From positions 1-64,000 of the forward strand of contig NZ_SJPU01000005.1 in NCBI RefSeq assembly GCF_007860105.1: a DNA stretch of 64,000 nucleotides, given 5' to 3'. Below, piece by piece: positions 1 to 9,699 of the stretch. Both the position numbers and the translations under genes were made by a program. Under the pieces are notes generated by a model. The model was not told the origin of the DNA, made no database searches, and was given only the letters and a program-made list of their open reading frames with translations. Numbering within the stretch: the stretch's first letter is position 1; each line of letters opens with the position of its first letter. This DNA comes from Allorhodopirellula heiligendammensis. GTDB taxonomy: Bacteria; Planctomycetota; Planctomycetia; Pirellulales; Pirellulaceae.

Positions 1-62
1 TCCAACTCATTGAAGCGTTGCTCCCAGCGTTCACATTCCGGACATCCGTTCCCAGTGCTCAT
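1..62 (-). CDS. N-terminal stub of a gene running off the window, possibly IS66-type transposase
   Basis: An ATG at 60-62 on the minus strand opens a frame that leaves the window after 20 codons, beginning MSTGNGCPECERWEQR. A Cys-Pro-x-Cys pair followed by a charged helix is how many IS66 TnpC transposases begin, so that is the best guess. Only 20 residues are visible, so the identity is weak. Confidence 0.35.
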   Translation of the reverse strand, partial: MSTGNGCPECERWEQRFNEL

Positions 63-134
63 GGCGTAGAATTCTAACCGACATCGCCGAATCCGCGAAT
101 ATCAGTTTTAAAACCGTGAACAGTTACAAGGGAA

Positions 135-153
135 AATCAAGCTTCGCTTGATT
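135..153 (-). terminator. Hairpin terminator downstream of the 206-2698 gene
   Basis: A perfect 8-bp stem AATCAAGC / GCTTGATT with a 3-base loop. On the minus strand it is followed by a short T-run. It lies about 50 bases after the stop codon of the large minus-strand gene, the expected place for an intrinsic terminator. The stem is AT-rich, so strength is modest. Confidence 0.55.
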
Positions 154-205
154 AAGGTCTAGCTCGGTCGTGCTAGGTGCATCATTTTCGTTCAAGAATC
201 AATGC

Positions 206-2698
206 TCACTCCAACGTAATCACGCCCAGATCCACCGGTTCCTGGACTCGTTCGCTTTCCATCAGCGGAATTGAAAACTTGTAGCCACGGATGGAACCGC
301 GATGCCCGGGTTGCATCATGACGTCGAGCTCGTACTGGCCCTCCGGCATGTCGTCGATCCGGAACGATCCGTCTCTGCCGACGGTGGCAAAATAGCCGAC
401 TGCCTCGGCTTGTTGGCGCTCGTAGACTTGGACACTGACGAGGTAGTTGATGCCGAGAGGAGTGCGCAGCCACGCTTCCCATTGCCCCGGTATCTGCATC
501 ATCGCTTGCCGATCGACAGGCGGAACGGGGACCACGAGGCGCTTCCTGACCATCATTGTCGCGAGGTTCCAAGCGATCGGTTTGCCATTGTCATTGGGGC
601 ACTGCAAATGGCCCGTCACCGATCGACCGGTGCCGCCTAGGTTGACGGTCACTCTCTCTCCAGGGGCTACTGTGAACGGCACCCGTGGTGTCGACGCAAC
701 TTCCGACGCACCATCCTCCACCATCACAATGATCTCACGATCGACTAGCCCTCGACCATCAAAGATTCTATCATGTCGGTAGTTTCCCTGTTCATCCGTG
801 ATGGCATCAGCGTCGGCGTAAACTCGCACGGAATTTCCATTCGCCGGACGAAAAGTGCCGCCGGAAATATTCAGTCGCGTGTTTGCTGCTGGTTTCGCTC
901 CGATGCGGAACGTGCCTTTGATGGACGACCAGGGTGTCAGCTCAATCTTGTCACCGGGCTCGATCGATTCCGAGAATACGAACGCATGGCCATGCTCATG
1001 AACGACCACGATATGAAACGGGTCGTCTCGCGCCGGCAGGCTGAATTTGCCATCGGCGTCGGCATCCAACCTGGTTGCATAGGTGGATGAATCATCCATT
1101 TCGCCGTTATCGATCGAGATCTGAGCGTGCTCGTCAGCGATCGCGAGCTTCGCGCCGCCCGCAGTCTGGCCCTTTGCGTCGACAATCTGCCCGGTCAAAC
1201 TGGCGGCTCTCTCCAACCGGAAATCGTAGGTAACATCGCCTTCGTCCGAATTAAAGTCACGCGACTGAGTCACGCGGTATCCTGCGGCTTCGATGCGAAC
1301 GAGATATCCAACTCCGGACCGATCGAACTGCACGCGGTAGTTCGATGTTTTGGACGTATACGACTCGCCTCGATACCAGTCAAAACCGATTCTCGGGTTG
1401 TCATTGCGATGCCCAGGAGTCACCCGGTAATCGGTAATCGGTTCGCCAGATTCGGCATCGAGAACCCGGCCGGTAATGACCAACAGCGGAGGCGGTTGAA
1501 AAACATATTCGGCTTCGCGGGCGATGATGGGTTGCCTGACCATGGTCATACCACCGCGTGGACCGATGTCGGCTTCGAAGGTATCGAGCGGTGCTTCGTT
1601 CCATTCCCATACCCCATGTTCGTCTGTGTGGCAGTCCACATGATCGAACTCGAAATAGTCAACGCGCCCTCGCCATCGTTGCAAAAAGATACTCGCGTTG
1701 GGCAGTCCATTTCCATCCGCATCGACGACTCGCACTTTAACATGCCCGCCTTTCGGCAATACAAAGTCGACGGGTTCCATCTCTGGACCGATACCAACGT
1801 CTTTCATCTCCAGCGCACGCCCCTTGGCGAACACGACGACCCGGCAGTGCCGTTCGTCGCAGCCAGTGAGCTGATACCGACCGTACTCATCTGACTTCGT
1901 TTCGCGTATTTCATTGAGAAATTTTGTTCGGACGGTCGCGTCTTTGATTGGGTTGCCGGCGGGATCACGAACGAACCCAGCCAACGTATACCCTTGAGTC
2001 AAGGTGATTGTTCCCGGGGATGGATGGTCGGGTTTCGATTCAAATTCACTCCTCGGTAGAGCCATCCGGAATGGCTGGTAGTCAGGATGGTTGACCGTCA
2101 CGTGCACATCCAGTTTGGAAACGGGAACGTGACCGTATTGCCACCGCCCGAATTCGTCGGTTTTGACGGAGGTGCCGACATGAAGGGCTCTCGTGTTCCC
2201 TGGTGGCTTGCGGTATTGGAAACTCGGGCCAACCACGGCGTCCGACACAGGGTGTCTACCGGCATCCAGAATGACGCCTCCGACCGTCCAGGCAGGCTCG
2301 ATCGACGCAGTTAACGATTCAGGAAGCGATTCGCGATCTTGGTCGAACTCAGCCCAAAAAGGTGCGAACCCCTCAGCTAAGATTGAGAGCGAAAAATCTC
2401 GAGGAAGCGAATTCGCTTCCAATCGCAGAATTCCATTGGAGTCTGCGGTGGCTTCGATCCCATAGGAGTTCGCCTTCGCGAACTTGCCCACCACGATTGC
2501 GGTCGCACTGACCTTGGGTCGCGACCTGATATATATAGCGGCGCCGGGAACGGCAACTCCTTCCAAATCGACGACTCGCAGCTCAAACGATTGCGGTGCC
2601 GGATCGTCATCGCCTTCGGCATGCCGTCCGCTCGCCAGGATCATTGGCAGTAGAGAGGCGACTAGTAAACAAGCTGCTTGAGACGTGCGTGATTTCAT
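206..2698 (-). CDS. Secreted protein with repeated carboxypeptidase-regulatory-like domains
   Basis: An 830-residue exported protein. The N-terminus (MKSRTS, then a hydrophobic stretch to about residue 23) is a signal peptide. The rest is a chain of beta-sandwich repeats of the carboxypeptidase-regulatory-like type. I see at least six repeat starts with the typical pattern of Val/Gly-x-Val-x-Asp-x-x-Gly-x-Pro-x-x-x-Ala, for example VRDPAGNPIKDATV, VVDADGNGLPNASI and VLDAESGEPITDY. No catalytic domain is visible. Such proteins are abundant in planctomycetes and are thought to act at the cell surface in adhesion or polysaccharide binding; that role is inference. It stands alone with its own terminator at 135-153. 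The ATG start is favoured because the signal peptide begins right after it. Confidence 0.85.
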   Translation of the reverse strand: MKSRTSQAACLLVASLLPMILASGRHAEGDDDPAPQSFELRVVDLEGVAVPGAAIYIRSRPKVSATAIVVGKFAKANSYGIEATADSNGILRLEANSLPRDFSLSILAEGFAPFWAEFDQDRESLPESLTASIEPAWTVGGVILDAGRHPVSDAVVGPSFQYRKPPGNTRALHVGTSVKTDEFGRWQYGHVPVSKLDVHVTVNHPDYQPFRMALPRSEFESKPDHPSPGTITLTQGYTLAGFVRDPAGNPIKDATVRTKFLNEIRETKSDEYGRYQLTGCDERHCRVVVFAKGRALEMKDVGIGPEMEPVDFVLPKGGHVKVRVVDADGNGLPNASIFLQRWRGRVDYFEFDHVDCHTDEHGVWEWNEAPLDTFEADIGPRGGMTMVRQPIIAREAEYVFQPPPLLVITGRVLDAESGEPITDYRVTPGHRNDNPRIGFDWYRGESYTSKTSNYRVQFDRSGVGYLVRIEAAGYRVTQSRDFNSDEGDVTYDFRLERAASLTGQIVDAKGQTAGGAKLAIADEHAQISIDNGEMDDSSTYATRLDADADGKFSLPARDDPFHIVVVHEHGHAFVFSESIEPGDKIELTPWSSIKGTFRIGAKPAANTRLNISGGTFRPANGNSVRVYADADAITDEQGNYRHDRIFDGRGLVDREIIVMVEDGASEVASTPRVPFTVAPGERVTVNLGGTGRSVTGHLQCPNDNGKPIAWNLATMMVRKRLVVPVPPVDRQAMMQIPGQWEAWLRTPLGINYLVSVQVYERQQAEAVGYFATVGRDGSFRIDDMPEGQYELDVMMQPGHRGSIRGYKFSIPLMESERVQEPVDLGVITLE

Positions 2699-2995
2699 TT
2701 AGCCATATTTCTTTAAGAGGTAAGCACCTGCACCTAGGTACGTGCGTAAAACCATATCAGCCGCTGGCGCGTTTGTGTGCGGTTCTCGTGAACCGTCGAA
2801 CCCGCTGGATGTCGAAGTAATCGTAGGTTGGCCACCCTTGGCCGACATCGAAACCTCTGACGGGCAAGAGTGTCCATCATACATCGGTAATCGCCAGGTT
2901 TGTGCCATTTCGCGGTGATTGTCGCTCAGCTCTCCGAGCTGAAAGTCTGCAGCGTGAAGAGAGCCTGGGAAGAGAGCCTGGGGAAGAGAGCCTGG

Positions 2996-3130
2996 GGACA
3001 CAGCATTTTGTCAGGCTAGCCGCCGTTCCCCCGCATGCGCCCGATCGCAATTTGAGCTGACTTCTCTGGTATTGGGGCCGGCCAGTGTCAGGTTGAGCCT
3101 GGGCGTTGACGCGGCAAAGCAACATCGGTG
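2996..3130. repeat. Planctomycete intergenic repeat, copy 1
   Basis: About 135 bases, from the acacagcattttgtcagg motif to cggtgcg, recur almost unchanged at 5814-5950, and the left end recurs at about 10013-10052. A short tandem of agagcctggg(g)aag units (about 2960-2995) precedes this copy and is echoed at 9985-10012. The frames inside are shadows. Length, intergenic position and proximity to a RAYT-type transposase suggest a REP-like element. Confidence 0.8.
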
Positions 3131-3152
3131 CGAGAAAGAAAACGGGACGGGG

Positions 3153-3180
3153 GCAATACTGTTCGGCACGGCGTTTGGGG
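3153..3180. repeat. Left arm of an inverted repeat flanking the IS4 remnant
   Basis: The 28 bases gcaatactgttcggcacggc... are repeated in inverted orientation at 3901-3928, differing by a single inserted T and the end bases. The pair encloses the degraded IS4 transposase. It may be a REP/BIME-type element rather than the ends of the IS itself, since it is too far from the transposase frame to be its terminal repeats. Confidence 0.65.
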
Positions 3181-3335
3181 GCGGCGATTTTAATGCGGGT
3201 AGAGAAGTTTTCGCTGATCGCTCAAATACGAAAACCATCCCAATGGACCGGCATCGCCGGAGGGGCTATGTGATCGGCTGCGTCACCGGTCCACTTGGCT
3301 GCTTTGTTTTTGAAAAAAACAATCTCAGCGAAGCG

Positions 3336-3785
3336 TCAAGCAGGTTCGGCGATCTGCGTCAGCAGTTTGACGACCGATCCGTCGACGGCGGTGAGCGTTT
3401 TGTCGATCTTCGCCTGTGGATTGTCCGCCTCAGCCCGGGCGATCCTTGGGATTTGCTGCCCGAGTTCCAGGGCGATGTGCTTGAGCTTTTCGGGATCAAA
3501 GACGGTGGGAGCTTCGCTGAGGGTTCCCAGAGCGGCCCGGGGGATTTTGAATTTGCGTTGAACCCTTTGTAGGGTCGATGCCTGCGGGATCCCGCGGAGA
3601 CTGGTCAGGTTGGATGAGAACATCCACATCAGGATCAACATGCAGTAGTGATCCGTGTGCAGTTGGCGCTTACCAGCGGTATGCAGCTGTGTGCCGACCT
3701 CATGCAACGACTGCAGCAGGGGCTGGAGCACTTTGAGGTACTTCAGTCCTTGGACATCTTTGGCAGCGGGCGTCGGCTTGGCTAT
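3336..3785 (-). pseudogene. IS4-family transposase, N-terminal fragment
   Basis: The frame reads ...KVLQPLLQSLHEVGTQLHT...YCMLILMWMFSSNLTSLRG...TLTAVDGSVVKLLTQIAEPA and then stops. This matches the N-terminal half of a planctomycete IS4-type transposase as I recall the family, ending at the first DDE Asp region (TAVDGS). It lacks a plausible start, because an upstream in-frame stop precedes the preserved residues near 3785. The C-terminal catalytic half is gone. It is a remnant. Confidence 0.75.
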
Positions 3786-3900
3786 TTACGGCATTACGTG
3801 TGCAGGTGCAGCGACACATGTCAAATGGGCAGTGGGCTTGGTAGTCTATTGCGTGCGCAAATTTCGTGCCAATCGCCGCTGCCCACCACTTCTGCTAAGC

Positions 3901-3928
3901 ACCCCAACGCCGTGCCGAACAGTATTGG
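3901..3928. repeat. Right arm of the inverted repeat flanking the IS4 remnant
   Basis: Inverted copy of 3153-3180. Just upstream, 3824-3892 forms another imperfect hairpin of tgggcag / ctgccca. The same GTGGGCA word appears as a tandem array inside pglX at 39489-39516, which suggests a shared REP-like source. Confidence 0.6.
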
Positions 3929-3969
3929 CTGTGTCCCTGGCTGGCGGCTATCTTCGCCATCCTAAGGAA

Positions 3970-5682
3970 CTAGTTCTGCAACTTCTGGCTAATCGCTAGT
4001 AGTTGCTCTCGCAGCTTGTCGTATTGAATGTCTTGCACCGTTGCCTCTGCATCGATCGCCATGGAAGCGGCGACACCTGCGCTTTGGCCGAGGATCATAA
4101 AAACCGGTTCCATGCGGATTGAGCCATAGGCGGCGTGGGTGGATGACAGAGTGACGGGCACTAACAGGTTTTCGCACTCACGCCTGCTTGGCACGATCGA
4201 ACGGTACGCGACGGGAAAGGGCTTGGGACATGGCTTGCCGAATCCGCCTTCATTGCGGACGGTAGTTTTGCCGTCGCGCACGACAACCACGCGTTGGCAG
4301 AAGTGTGAATCCATCGCGTATGAAGCGAGGCCGACCGAGTCCTCCGCGATGCGTTTTCCCTCGCAGTTGTCTTGGTTCATGATGTAGTCCGAGACCATCC
4401 GCCTGCCTTCGCGGACATAGAGTTCGTGGGGCCAGCGACCTGAGCTCTTGAACTCATTGGGATCCAGTCCGAACGTATTGACGCGTTGCTGCAGCGGCTT
4501 GGGGATACTTGGGTCATTGGCCAGGAAATGCATCATGCCAACCTGGTAGTCGATGTGATCTTGAAAGATCTTTTCACGCAACTCGTACAGCGCGGCCATG
4601 GGCATCGGCAATCCTCGGCGAGGCTCGGGCAGTTCATCGAACGAGCCAGGGACGTAGGTGCCATCGGGCCACTGATAGTTGCCGCCGACATAGTCGCTGG
4701 AGAGGCTGCCGGCGTTATTGGAGTCGCCACGACGCATCTGCACCGGACCGTCGGTCATTGGCTCGGTGGTGTAGTTCAGTGTCCATTTGATATTGGCATC
4801 GAAGTTCAAAAAGCGTGCCAACAGTGCATACCGACTGGCGTCGTAGCGTTTGGGTTGGGGGAAGGGGATCTTGCCGTCCTTGTTTGTCAAGATCATGCGG
4901 AAGTTGTAAGCCTGGACCTTGTAGTCGCCTTGACCAGGCTTGCCGGCGGGCTCGATCGCAATCTCTGGGAGGAGGCCCGAGTTCTGGTCACCCGAATGGA
5001 CGAACGGGCTGATAGGCAGATCGCAGAACTGGTACACGCCTTTCCATGATTCCGTCTGCCATTGTCCTGCGAGCGATTCGTCAAAGGCGGACCTTGGCTC
5101 GCGGCCGACTCGATAGGAGACGCCTGCGGCTGCGTACAAGTCTCCTTCGTAGGTCGCATCGACAAACATCTTCGCCACGATCGTCTCGCCGGTCATTAAC
5201 GAGATCGATTGGATCCGCTTGTCGCTGAGCGCAGCGGACTCTAACGGTCGGCGAAGCAGTACCGTAACGCCAGCTTCTTTGAGCATCTCAAGAAACTTAA
5301 TCTCGGCCTCATGAGAGCTGAAATCAGTTATCTTTCCCATTCGGTCGTAGAACTCGCGAGCCAACCCGCCGACGGATGTGTTCGTGCCAATATCGGTCGC
5401 TGTCAGACCACCCGTGGTCAGGCCGCCGACATGGGGGCCGAACGAAATGAGTGCGACTTCCTTGCCCATCCGCGCCGCCTGAATTGCGGCGGTGATTCCA
5501 CCCGGGGTGCTGCCGTAGACAGCGACATCGAATGTGAGGCGTTGGGCCTTGGTGCGTTCAACCGGCGCGTAGTACCGCGGCGGTGATTCTGCGAAGGCTG
5601 TGGCTGGCTCTGCCGCTGGACAGGTGCCTACGAATGAGGCCGCGGTGAACGAGACAATAAGGAAACATAGTCGCTTGATGAT
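3970..5682 (-). CDS. Secreted FAD-dependent oxidoreductase (FAD_oxidored type)
   Basis: A putative flavoprotein of about 570 residues. The nucleotide-binding Rossmann motif is visible as VAVYGSTPGGITAAIQAARMGK-like sequence encoded at about 5470-5540, followed by HVGGLTTGGLTATD and, in the C-terminal half, the family features MEPVFMILGQSAGVAASMAID. An ATG start at 5469 would cut off the FAD-binding motif, so it cannot be right. The frame stays open upstream through a signal-peptide-like stretch (IKRLCFLIVSFTAASFVG) to a stop near 5724. There is no ATG, GTG or TTG in that extension. Two adjacent ATC codons at 5677-5682 are where an initiator would be expected. Either translation starts at ATC or the start codon has been lost. 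The substrate is unknown; it stands alone between repeats. Confidence 0.8.
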   Translation of the reverse strand: MIKRLCFLIVSFTAASFVGTCPAAEPATAFAESPPRYYAPVERTKAQRLTFDVAVYGSTPGGITAAIQAARMGKEVALISFGPHVGGLTTGGLTATDIGTNTSVGGLAREFYDRMGKITDFSSHEAEIKFLEMLKEAGVTVLLRRPLESAALSDKRIQSISLMTGETIVAKMFVDATYEGDLYAAAGVSYRVGREPRSAFDESLAGQWQTESWKGVYQFCDLPISPFVHSGDQNSGLLPEIAIEPAGKPGQGDYKVQAYNFRMILTNKDGKIPFPQPKRYDASRYALLARFLNFDANIKWTLNYTTEPMTDGPVQMRRGDSNNAGSLSSDYVGGNYQWPDGTYVPGSFDELPEPRRGLPMPMAALYELREKIFQDHIDYQVGMMHFLANDPSIPKPLQQRVNTFGLDPNEFKSSGRWPHELYVREGRRMVSDYIMNQDNCEGKRIAEDSVGLASYAMDSHFCQRVVVVRDGKTTVRNEGGFGKPCPKPFPVAYRSIVPSRRECENLLVPVTLSSTHAAYGSIRMEPVFMILGQSAGVAASMAIDAEATVQDIQYDKLREQLLAISQKLQN

Positions 5683-5813
5683 GACGAAGCCTTCACGGTA
5701 TTGAACACTGTTTTGCTCTCACCCTAGTCGACCAGTCGTCGCAGAACAATCGGACTGCGGTTTAGAGATGCTCGAGCAAAGCAAGTAGCCAGAGCATCGC
5801 AGCAACGGGGACA

Positions 5814-5950
5814 CGGACACAGCATCTTGTCAGGTTAGCCGCCGTTCCCCCGCATGCGCCCGATCGCAATTTGAGCTGACTTCTCTGGTATTGGGGCCGG
5901 CCAGTGTCAGGCTGAGCCTGGGCGTTGACGCGGCAAAGCGATGTCGGTGC
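5814..5950. repeat. Planctomycete intergenic repeat, copy 2
   Basis: Direct, nearly identical copy of 2996-3130, differing at a handful of positions (for example cattttg versus catcttg). The next stretch, 5951-6323, has no gene I can support; it contains only a Gly/Ser-rich open frame without a start. Confidence 0.8.
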
Positions 5951-6323
5951 GTACTCCATCTTCATCGGTTCCTAGAACCGGTTTGGTGCACACGAAAAGC
6001 GGCGAGATTCGCTAGCCGCGTGTCGTCAGCAGCTCGCGAGCCCGGCGGCGGAGATGGTAGCGGCGGTGGGTTCGGTGGCAGCGCATCGAGTCCACACACT
6101 CAGGACGCCCCGCGTCGCTACAGCACAAGCGTCCAAGTCATCAACCAGTTCACACCAAGTCGCTCTGTCCAGACCGAGCCGCACCAGAACGGGCGGCACA
6201 CCCGCAGCGGTGCGATGCTTACCAGGGACACTTTGCCGGGCCGTCTAGTCTAGTAGCTCCAAGTAGTCCGCCCTCCGCGTGGCCTAGAACCCTTTCTCGC
6301 TACAACGTTTTCTCGATGCACTT

Positions 6324-6872
6324 TCACACGGGCCCACCGAATCGGTCTGCTCGTCGATCGCGATTTGCCCGCGTCGCTACCCGTTGGCACAGCAACCGCA
6401 TCCACCAACTGAAACTACTCAGTCGCTGGCGGATTTCCGTGCGTTTGATAGGACACCCGGCGATGGACTTGATCTCGGGATCAGTCGGTGTCATTGGTAA
6501 ACCATCAGCTGTGCGGCGGTGGGGGCACAGCATCAACCACCGCCGCGCCACTTCCTCATCACTCCACGTTGCGACGACGTCGGGGCGCGAACGCAAGATG
6601 AGATGAAAATGGTCTGACAAAATCGAAAAGCCAAGCAAGTCGATCCCAAAAAAGGAAGCGAATTGTCGCAAATGCTCCTCGATCCAGACCTTTCTGTGGT
6701 CGAAGTTTTTACCGGAGAACGGATCGTCTCCCAACAGAAAGCACCTCCGGCACACGCGAGTGTACACATGGGCGATGGCCACCTCATCGGGATCAAAAAT
6801 TTCACAGCCTGCCATTCGGGACATCATTCGCCTCGCATTCTCAGGAACTTTGCCGCCAGCCGCTAACGTCAC
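6324..6872 (-). pseudogene. RAYT / IS200-like Y1 transposase, C-terminally disrupted
   Basis: The protein carries the hallmarks of REP-associated tyrosine transposases: an N-terminal ...HVYTRVCRRCFLLGDD... and the metal-binding HFH motif in SILSDHFHLILRSRPDVV. The domain continues through EVARRWLMLCPHRR and SFSWWMRLLCQRVATRANR. After that, members of the family normally continue with a Gly-Arg-Phe-Trp-type segment and the last helices. Here the frame diverges into DRRADRFGGPV and stops, so the C-terminal part is missing. The nearby REP-like repeats (copies at 3.0, 5.8, 10.0 kb, and the ctatgtccct motifs at 6915-6975) are plausible substrates of an intact relative. Probably inactive. Confidence 0.75.
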
Positions 6873-6889
6873 TCTATCGCCCTACACGG

Positions 6890-7047
6890 ATGGAGCCAAA
6901 CCAGCCGCGAGATTGCTATGTCCTTGGCTCCTCTATGTCCCTTTGGCTCCTCCGAGAGTGCTATGTCCCTCTGGCTTCGTCATCGCCATGGCTGTCGGAT
7001 GGTATGAGTGGATCGGCATTTCAAAACACCCGACTTGTCAGTTCCAG
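6890..7047. repeat. REP-like repeat tail with tgctatgtccct motifs
   Basis: Three copies of a ctatgtccct(t/c)tggct word lie between 6915 and 6977 next to the RAYT remnant. A related string (gagtgctgtgtccctc) closes the repeat at 10075-10095. No gene is supported here. Confidence 0.5.
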
Positions 7048-9699
7048 TCACTCGTAGTCCGCGACGGTCATGGCAACCGCGAACGGAGCGATCAGCCCGG
7101 CATAACTCGATTCGTAGATCATCTCCTCGACCTTCCGTTCTGGGTAGGGATTGACCACTCGGGTGACGAACAACGACAGCGTGAAAGCAGGTTTGTCTTG
7201 GATCGCGTCGTTGGTTCCAGTCCAGGCGAGATCAGCTTTCGGCAAATCCGTTGGCTTCCCACGCACCCAATAGTCCGTTAGATGTGTCCCGTAGTTCAGC
7301 TCCTGACGCTTTTTTGAACCATCTTCGTAAATGAATGTGACCGTCGCAACAGTTGATCGCCCTCCGGTCTGAGACTGCTTGCATCCATCCAACAGGAACA
7401 AATAGTCAAAGTTGCGTCCGACGGGCACTTGAACCGACAGGGGGTACTCTTCACGGAGTTTCTTACCTTTCAATTGCACATACTCATCGGTGATCTGAAA
7501 AGGAATGCCGGCCATCATCACGTCGCCACGTGGGACCCCACCAAGGTGATCGGCGGGGACCAGAGGATTGCCAGCAGCCAATCCACAATTGACGGCGTTT
7601 GAAAGATCCACGGGACTTGGATTTCTGACCAAGCCCACGTTGAACTCTTGGTTCGAACGGGGTTGCGCTGTCGCAGCCCGAGGGGGCATCACGATCGTGC
7701 GAGGTGGCCGTTGTGAATCAATCTCTTGCCTGGGTTCGGGTGCCACGGATGGGCCAAGCAATTTAGCCACTTCTTGATCAAGCTTTTGTCCTGGATAGCC
7801 AACCGAGACAAAACGGATAATGCCTTGCTCATCGATCAAGTAAACTGTCGGCAGCGAGTTCACTTGCCACGTTTCGAAGATGGCGTTCGACGATGGCTCA
7901 GGAATGGACGGCCAAGTCACCTTTCCTGTTTGACGAAGTTGCTTCACCGTTGCCATATCATCACCATAGACGCCAATGATCTGCAGTTTCTCATCGCCAT
8001 ACTGGCGAAGGTAATTGCGAAGATGCGGATACAGACGCTCACTGGGACCACACCATGAGGCAGAAAACAGGACCAACGAAGCAACGCCTGGCTTGGTCGC
8101 CAGCGTGAGTGAATGACCCTCGCTGGACTGTCCCTTCAACAGCGGAGGTGACACACCAACACTCAAATGCTCGATAGCGTGATGCATCGACTTGGCAATA
8201 TTTAAAACTGATTCGCCTTGGATCTCGGTCGTCGTACCGCTTTGGATTGCAAACTTTAACAGTCGACTGACGAGCTGTCGCTGATCGTCGGCCATCGTAC
8301 CGGTGCTACCATTTTTCAGTTGAATGGCTAACGCCAAAGCCGCACACGACTTGGTATCCTCATCGGCACCATGCTGGACCATCGCCTTCAAAAAATCTCG
8401 CGACACGTCACTATCAACCGGAATCAAGGCGAATGCGACGTATTTCAACCCTTTGTCTCGAAAGTGATCACGTTGCAACTGCTTGATCACTTCCACCACC
8501 TGGGGCGCCACCCATTCTGGGCCGGAAGCACCCAACTGCAATGCCGCGTACAACGCTTGGAACGCGGTCCGGGTTTTGGGCTTCGAAGCGGCTAACTTTA
8601 CCAATCGTGGCACAAACTCCTTGGCTGGATGAATTTCGTCGAAGCTCACTTCGTCCAGATCGCGAACCATGACCTCTTCCATCCAGCGAGAAAGCTGGTT
8701 GATCACCAAGGCGACCTCTTCTTCCAGGGGCAGCATAGGATGATCAGCGGGTGAATTCAGCGGAAAGGGCACGATCTGTTTGGTCGTGCTCGCTTGCTCC
8801 TGAAGCTCGTCTAAGTGAGAGACATGAACGGCAAATCCCAATTGCTCGCCGGGAATGATCCAAGTCGCAATGCCGATGACACGCCCGTCTGAGTCCAGAA
8901 TCGGTCCGCCGCTACTTCCATTGGATATGACCGCATCGGTTTGAACCCAAGTCGTATTCCGGTTCGCCTGAAGATCCCTCTGGACCGTGGCAGGCAGCTC
9001 CTCCGTTCGTCGCAGTGCATTGACACTTCCGCGACTGATCGTGTGACTGAATCCTTGTGGGTGGCCGATCGCGACAACTGGCATGCCCAAGATGATCTTG
9101 GGAGCTCGAGAACTTCGCAGCGGCTGGACTCCCCGCGGAATCGATTTCACTTTCAGGATCACGATGTCTCGCCCCTCATCAATGGCGACACATCCATCCA
9201 CTTTGACGGTCGTGCCATCACGAAAACGAACCTCGGCCTTCATGGCTTGCTCGACCACGTGATGATTGGTTGCAATCAGCCCTGGACCAACTACAAACCC
9301 GCTTCCGAATCCCGAACCGCCCGTCATGTCACTTGTCGAAATCATGACCACTGAGTCCGCGATCTGATCTAAGTTCGCGGCCGCCTGCCCGCCACCAGAA
9401 TCACCCCGCCTCGACGCTACCACATTGCTAGAGCCGGGACCCGAGCGGGACACTGTTCGATTCGTGGACGCGTGCTGCTGGTCGGAGGGACTGAGTTGGT
9501 CCAGCGGCACGTCGATAACGGAACCATCCAACTTTCGCAGCCGGACCTTACCGTTCTCCAGATGAACCATTTCAGCGTGAACACTGAATTTGCCCGTGCG
9601 GTCGGACCACAGCCGCGGTTCTCCTGCGGCACAGGCTGAAACGATGCACCCCAACAAAAGGGCAAGCGCACTGATCGATGTCATCCGTCCCACAAGCAT
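7048..9699 (-). CDS. Secreted SHD1 - trypsin-like serine protease - thioredoxin-like fusion
   Basis: An 883-residue exported protein. Residues 1-25 are a signal peptide (ALALLLGCIVSACAAG; possibly a lipobox). About 26-80 resembles an SHD1 domain (WSDRTGKFSVHAEMV...). About 110-290 is a trypsin-like/DegP-type protease with a complete triad in context: His in IATNHHV (about 146-147), Asp in GRDIVIL (about 178) and Ser in NGSSGGP (about 263). A helical region follows. A TlpA-like thioredoxin domain is centred on LFSASWCGPSERLYPHL, where the second Cys of CxxC is Ser, so it cannot form the usual redox disulfide. The C-terminal region is unknown. The combination suggests an envelope protein-quality or stress factor; that is inference. 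Single-gene unit. Confidence 0.85.
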   Translation of the reverse strand: MLVGRMTSISALALLLGCIVSACAAGEPRLWSDRTGKFSVHAEMVHLENGKVRLRKLDGSVIDVPLDQLSPSDQQHASTNRTVSRSGPGSSNVVASRRGDSGGGQAAANLDQIADSVVMISTSDMTGGSGFGSGFVVGPGLIATNHHVVEQAMKAEVRFRDGTTVKVDGCVAIDEGRDIVILKVKSIPRGVQPLRSSRAPKIILGMPVVAIGHPQGFSHTISRGSVNALRRTEELPATVQRDLQANRNTTWVQTDAVISNGSSGGPILDSDGRVIGIATWIIPGEQLGFAVHVSHLDELQEQASTTKQIVPFPLNSPADHPMLPLEEEVALVINQLSRWMEEVMVRDLDEVSFDEIHPAKEFVPRLVKLAASKPKTRTAFQALYAALQLGASGPEWVAPQVVEVIKQLQRDHFRDKGLKYVAFALIPVDSDVSRDFLKAMVQHGADEDTKSCAALALAIQLKNGSTGTMADDQRQLVSRLLKFAIQSGTTTEIQGESVLNIAKSMHHAIEHLSVGVSPPLLKGQSSEGHSLTLATKPGVASLVLFSASWCGPSERLYPHLRNYLRQYGDEKLQIIGVYGDDMATVKQLRQTGKVTWPSIPEPSSNAIFETWQVNSLPTVYLIDEQGIIRFVSVGYPGQKLDQEVAKLLGPSVAPEPRQEIDSQRPPRTIVMPPRAATAQPRSNQEFNVGLVRNPSPVDLSNAVNCGLAAGNPLVPADHLGGVPRGDVMMAGIPFQITDEYVQLKGKKLREEYPLSVQVPVGRNFDYLFLLDGCKQSQTGGRSTVATVTFIYEDGSKKRQELNYGTHLTDYWVRGKPTDLPKADLAWTGTNDAIQDKPAFTLSLFVTRVVNPYPERKVEEMIYESSYAGLIAPFAVAMTVADYE

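Noticed and set aside
1127..1894. 255-codon plus-strand frame
   Set aside because: Antisense shadow of the repeat protein 206-2698, which has a signal peptide and repeated domains.
3072..3572. 166-codon plus-strand frame
   Set aside because: Runs through the intergenic repeat and antisense to the IS4 fragment.
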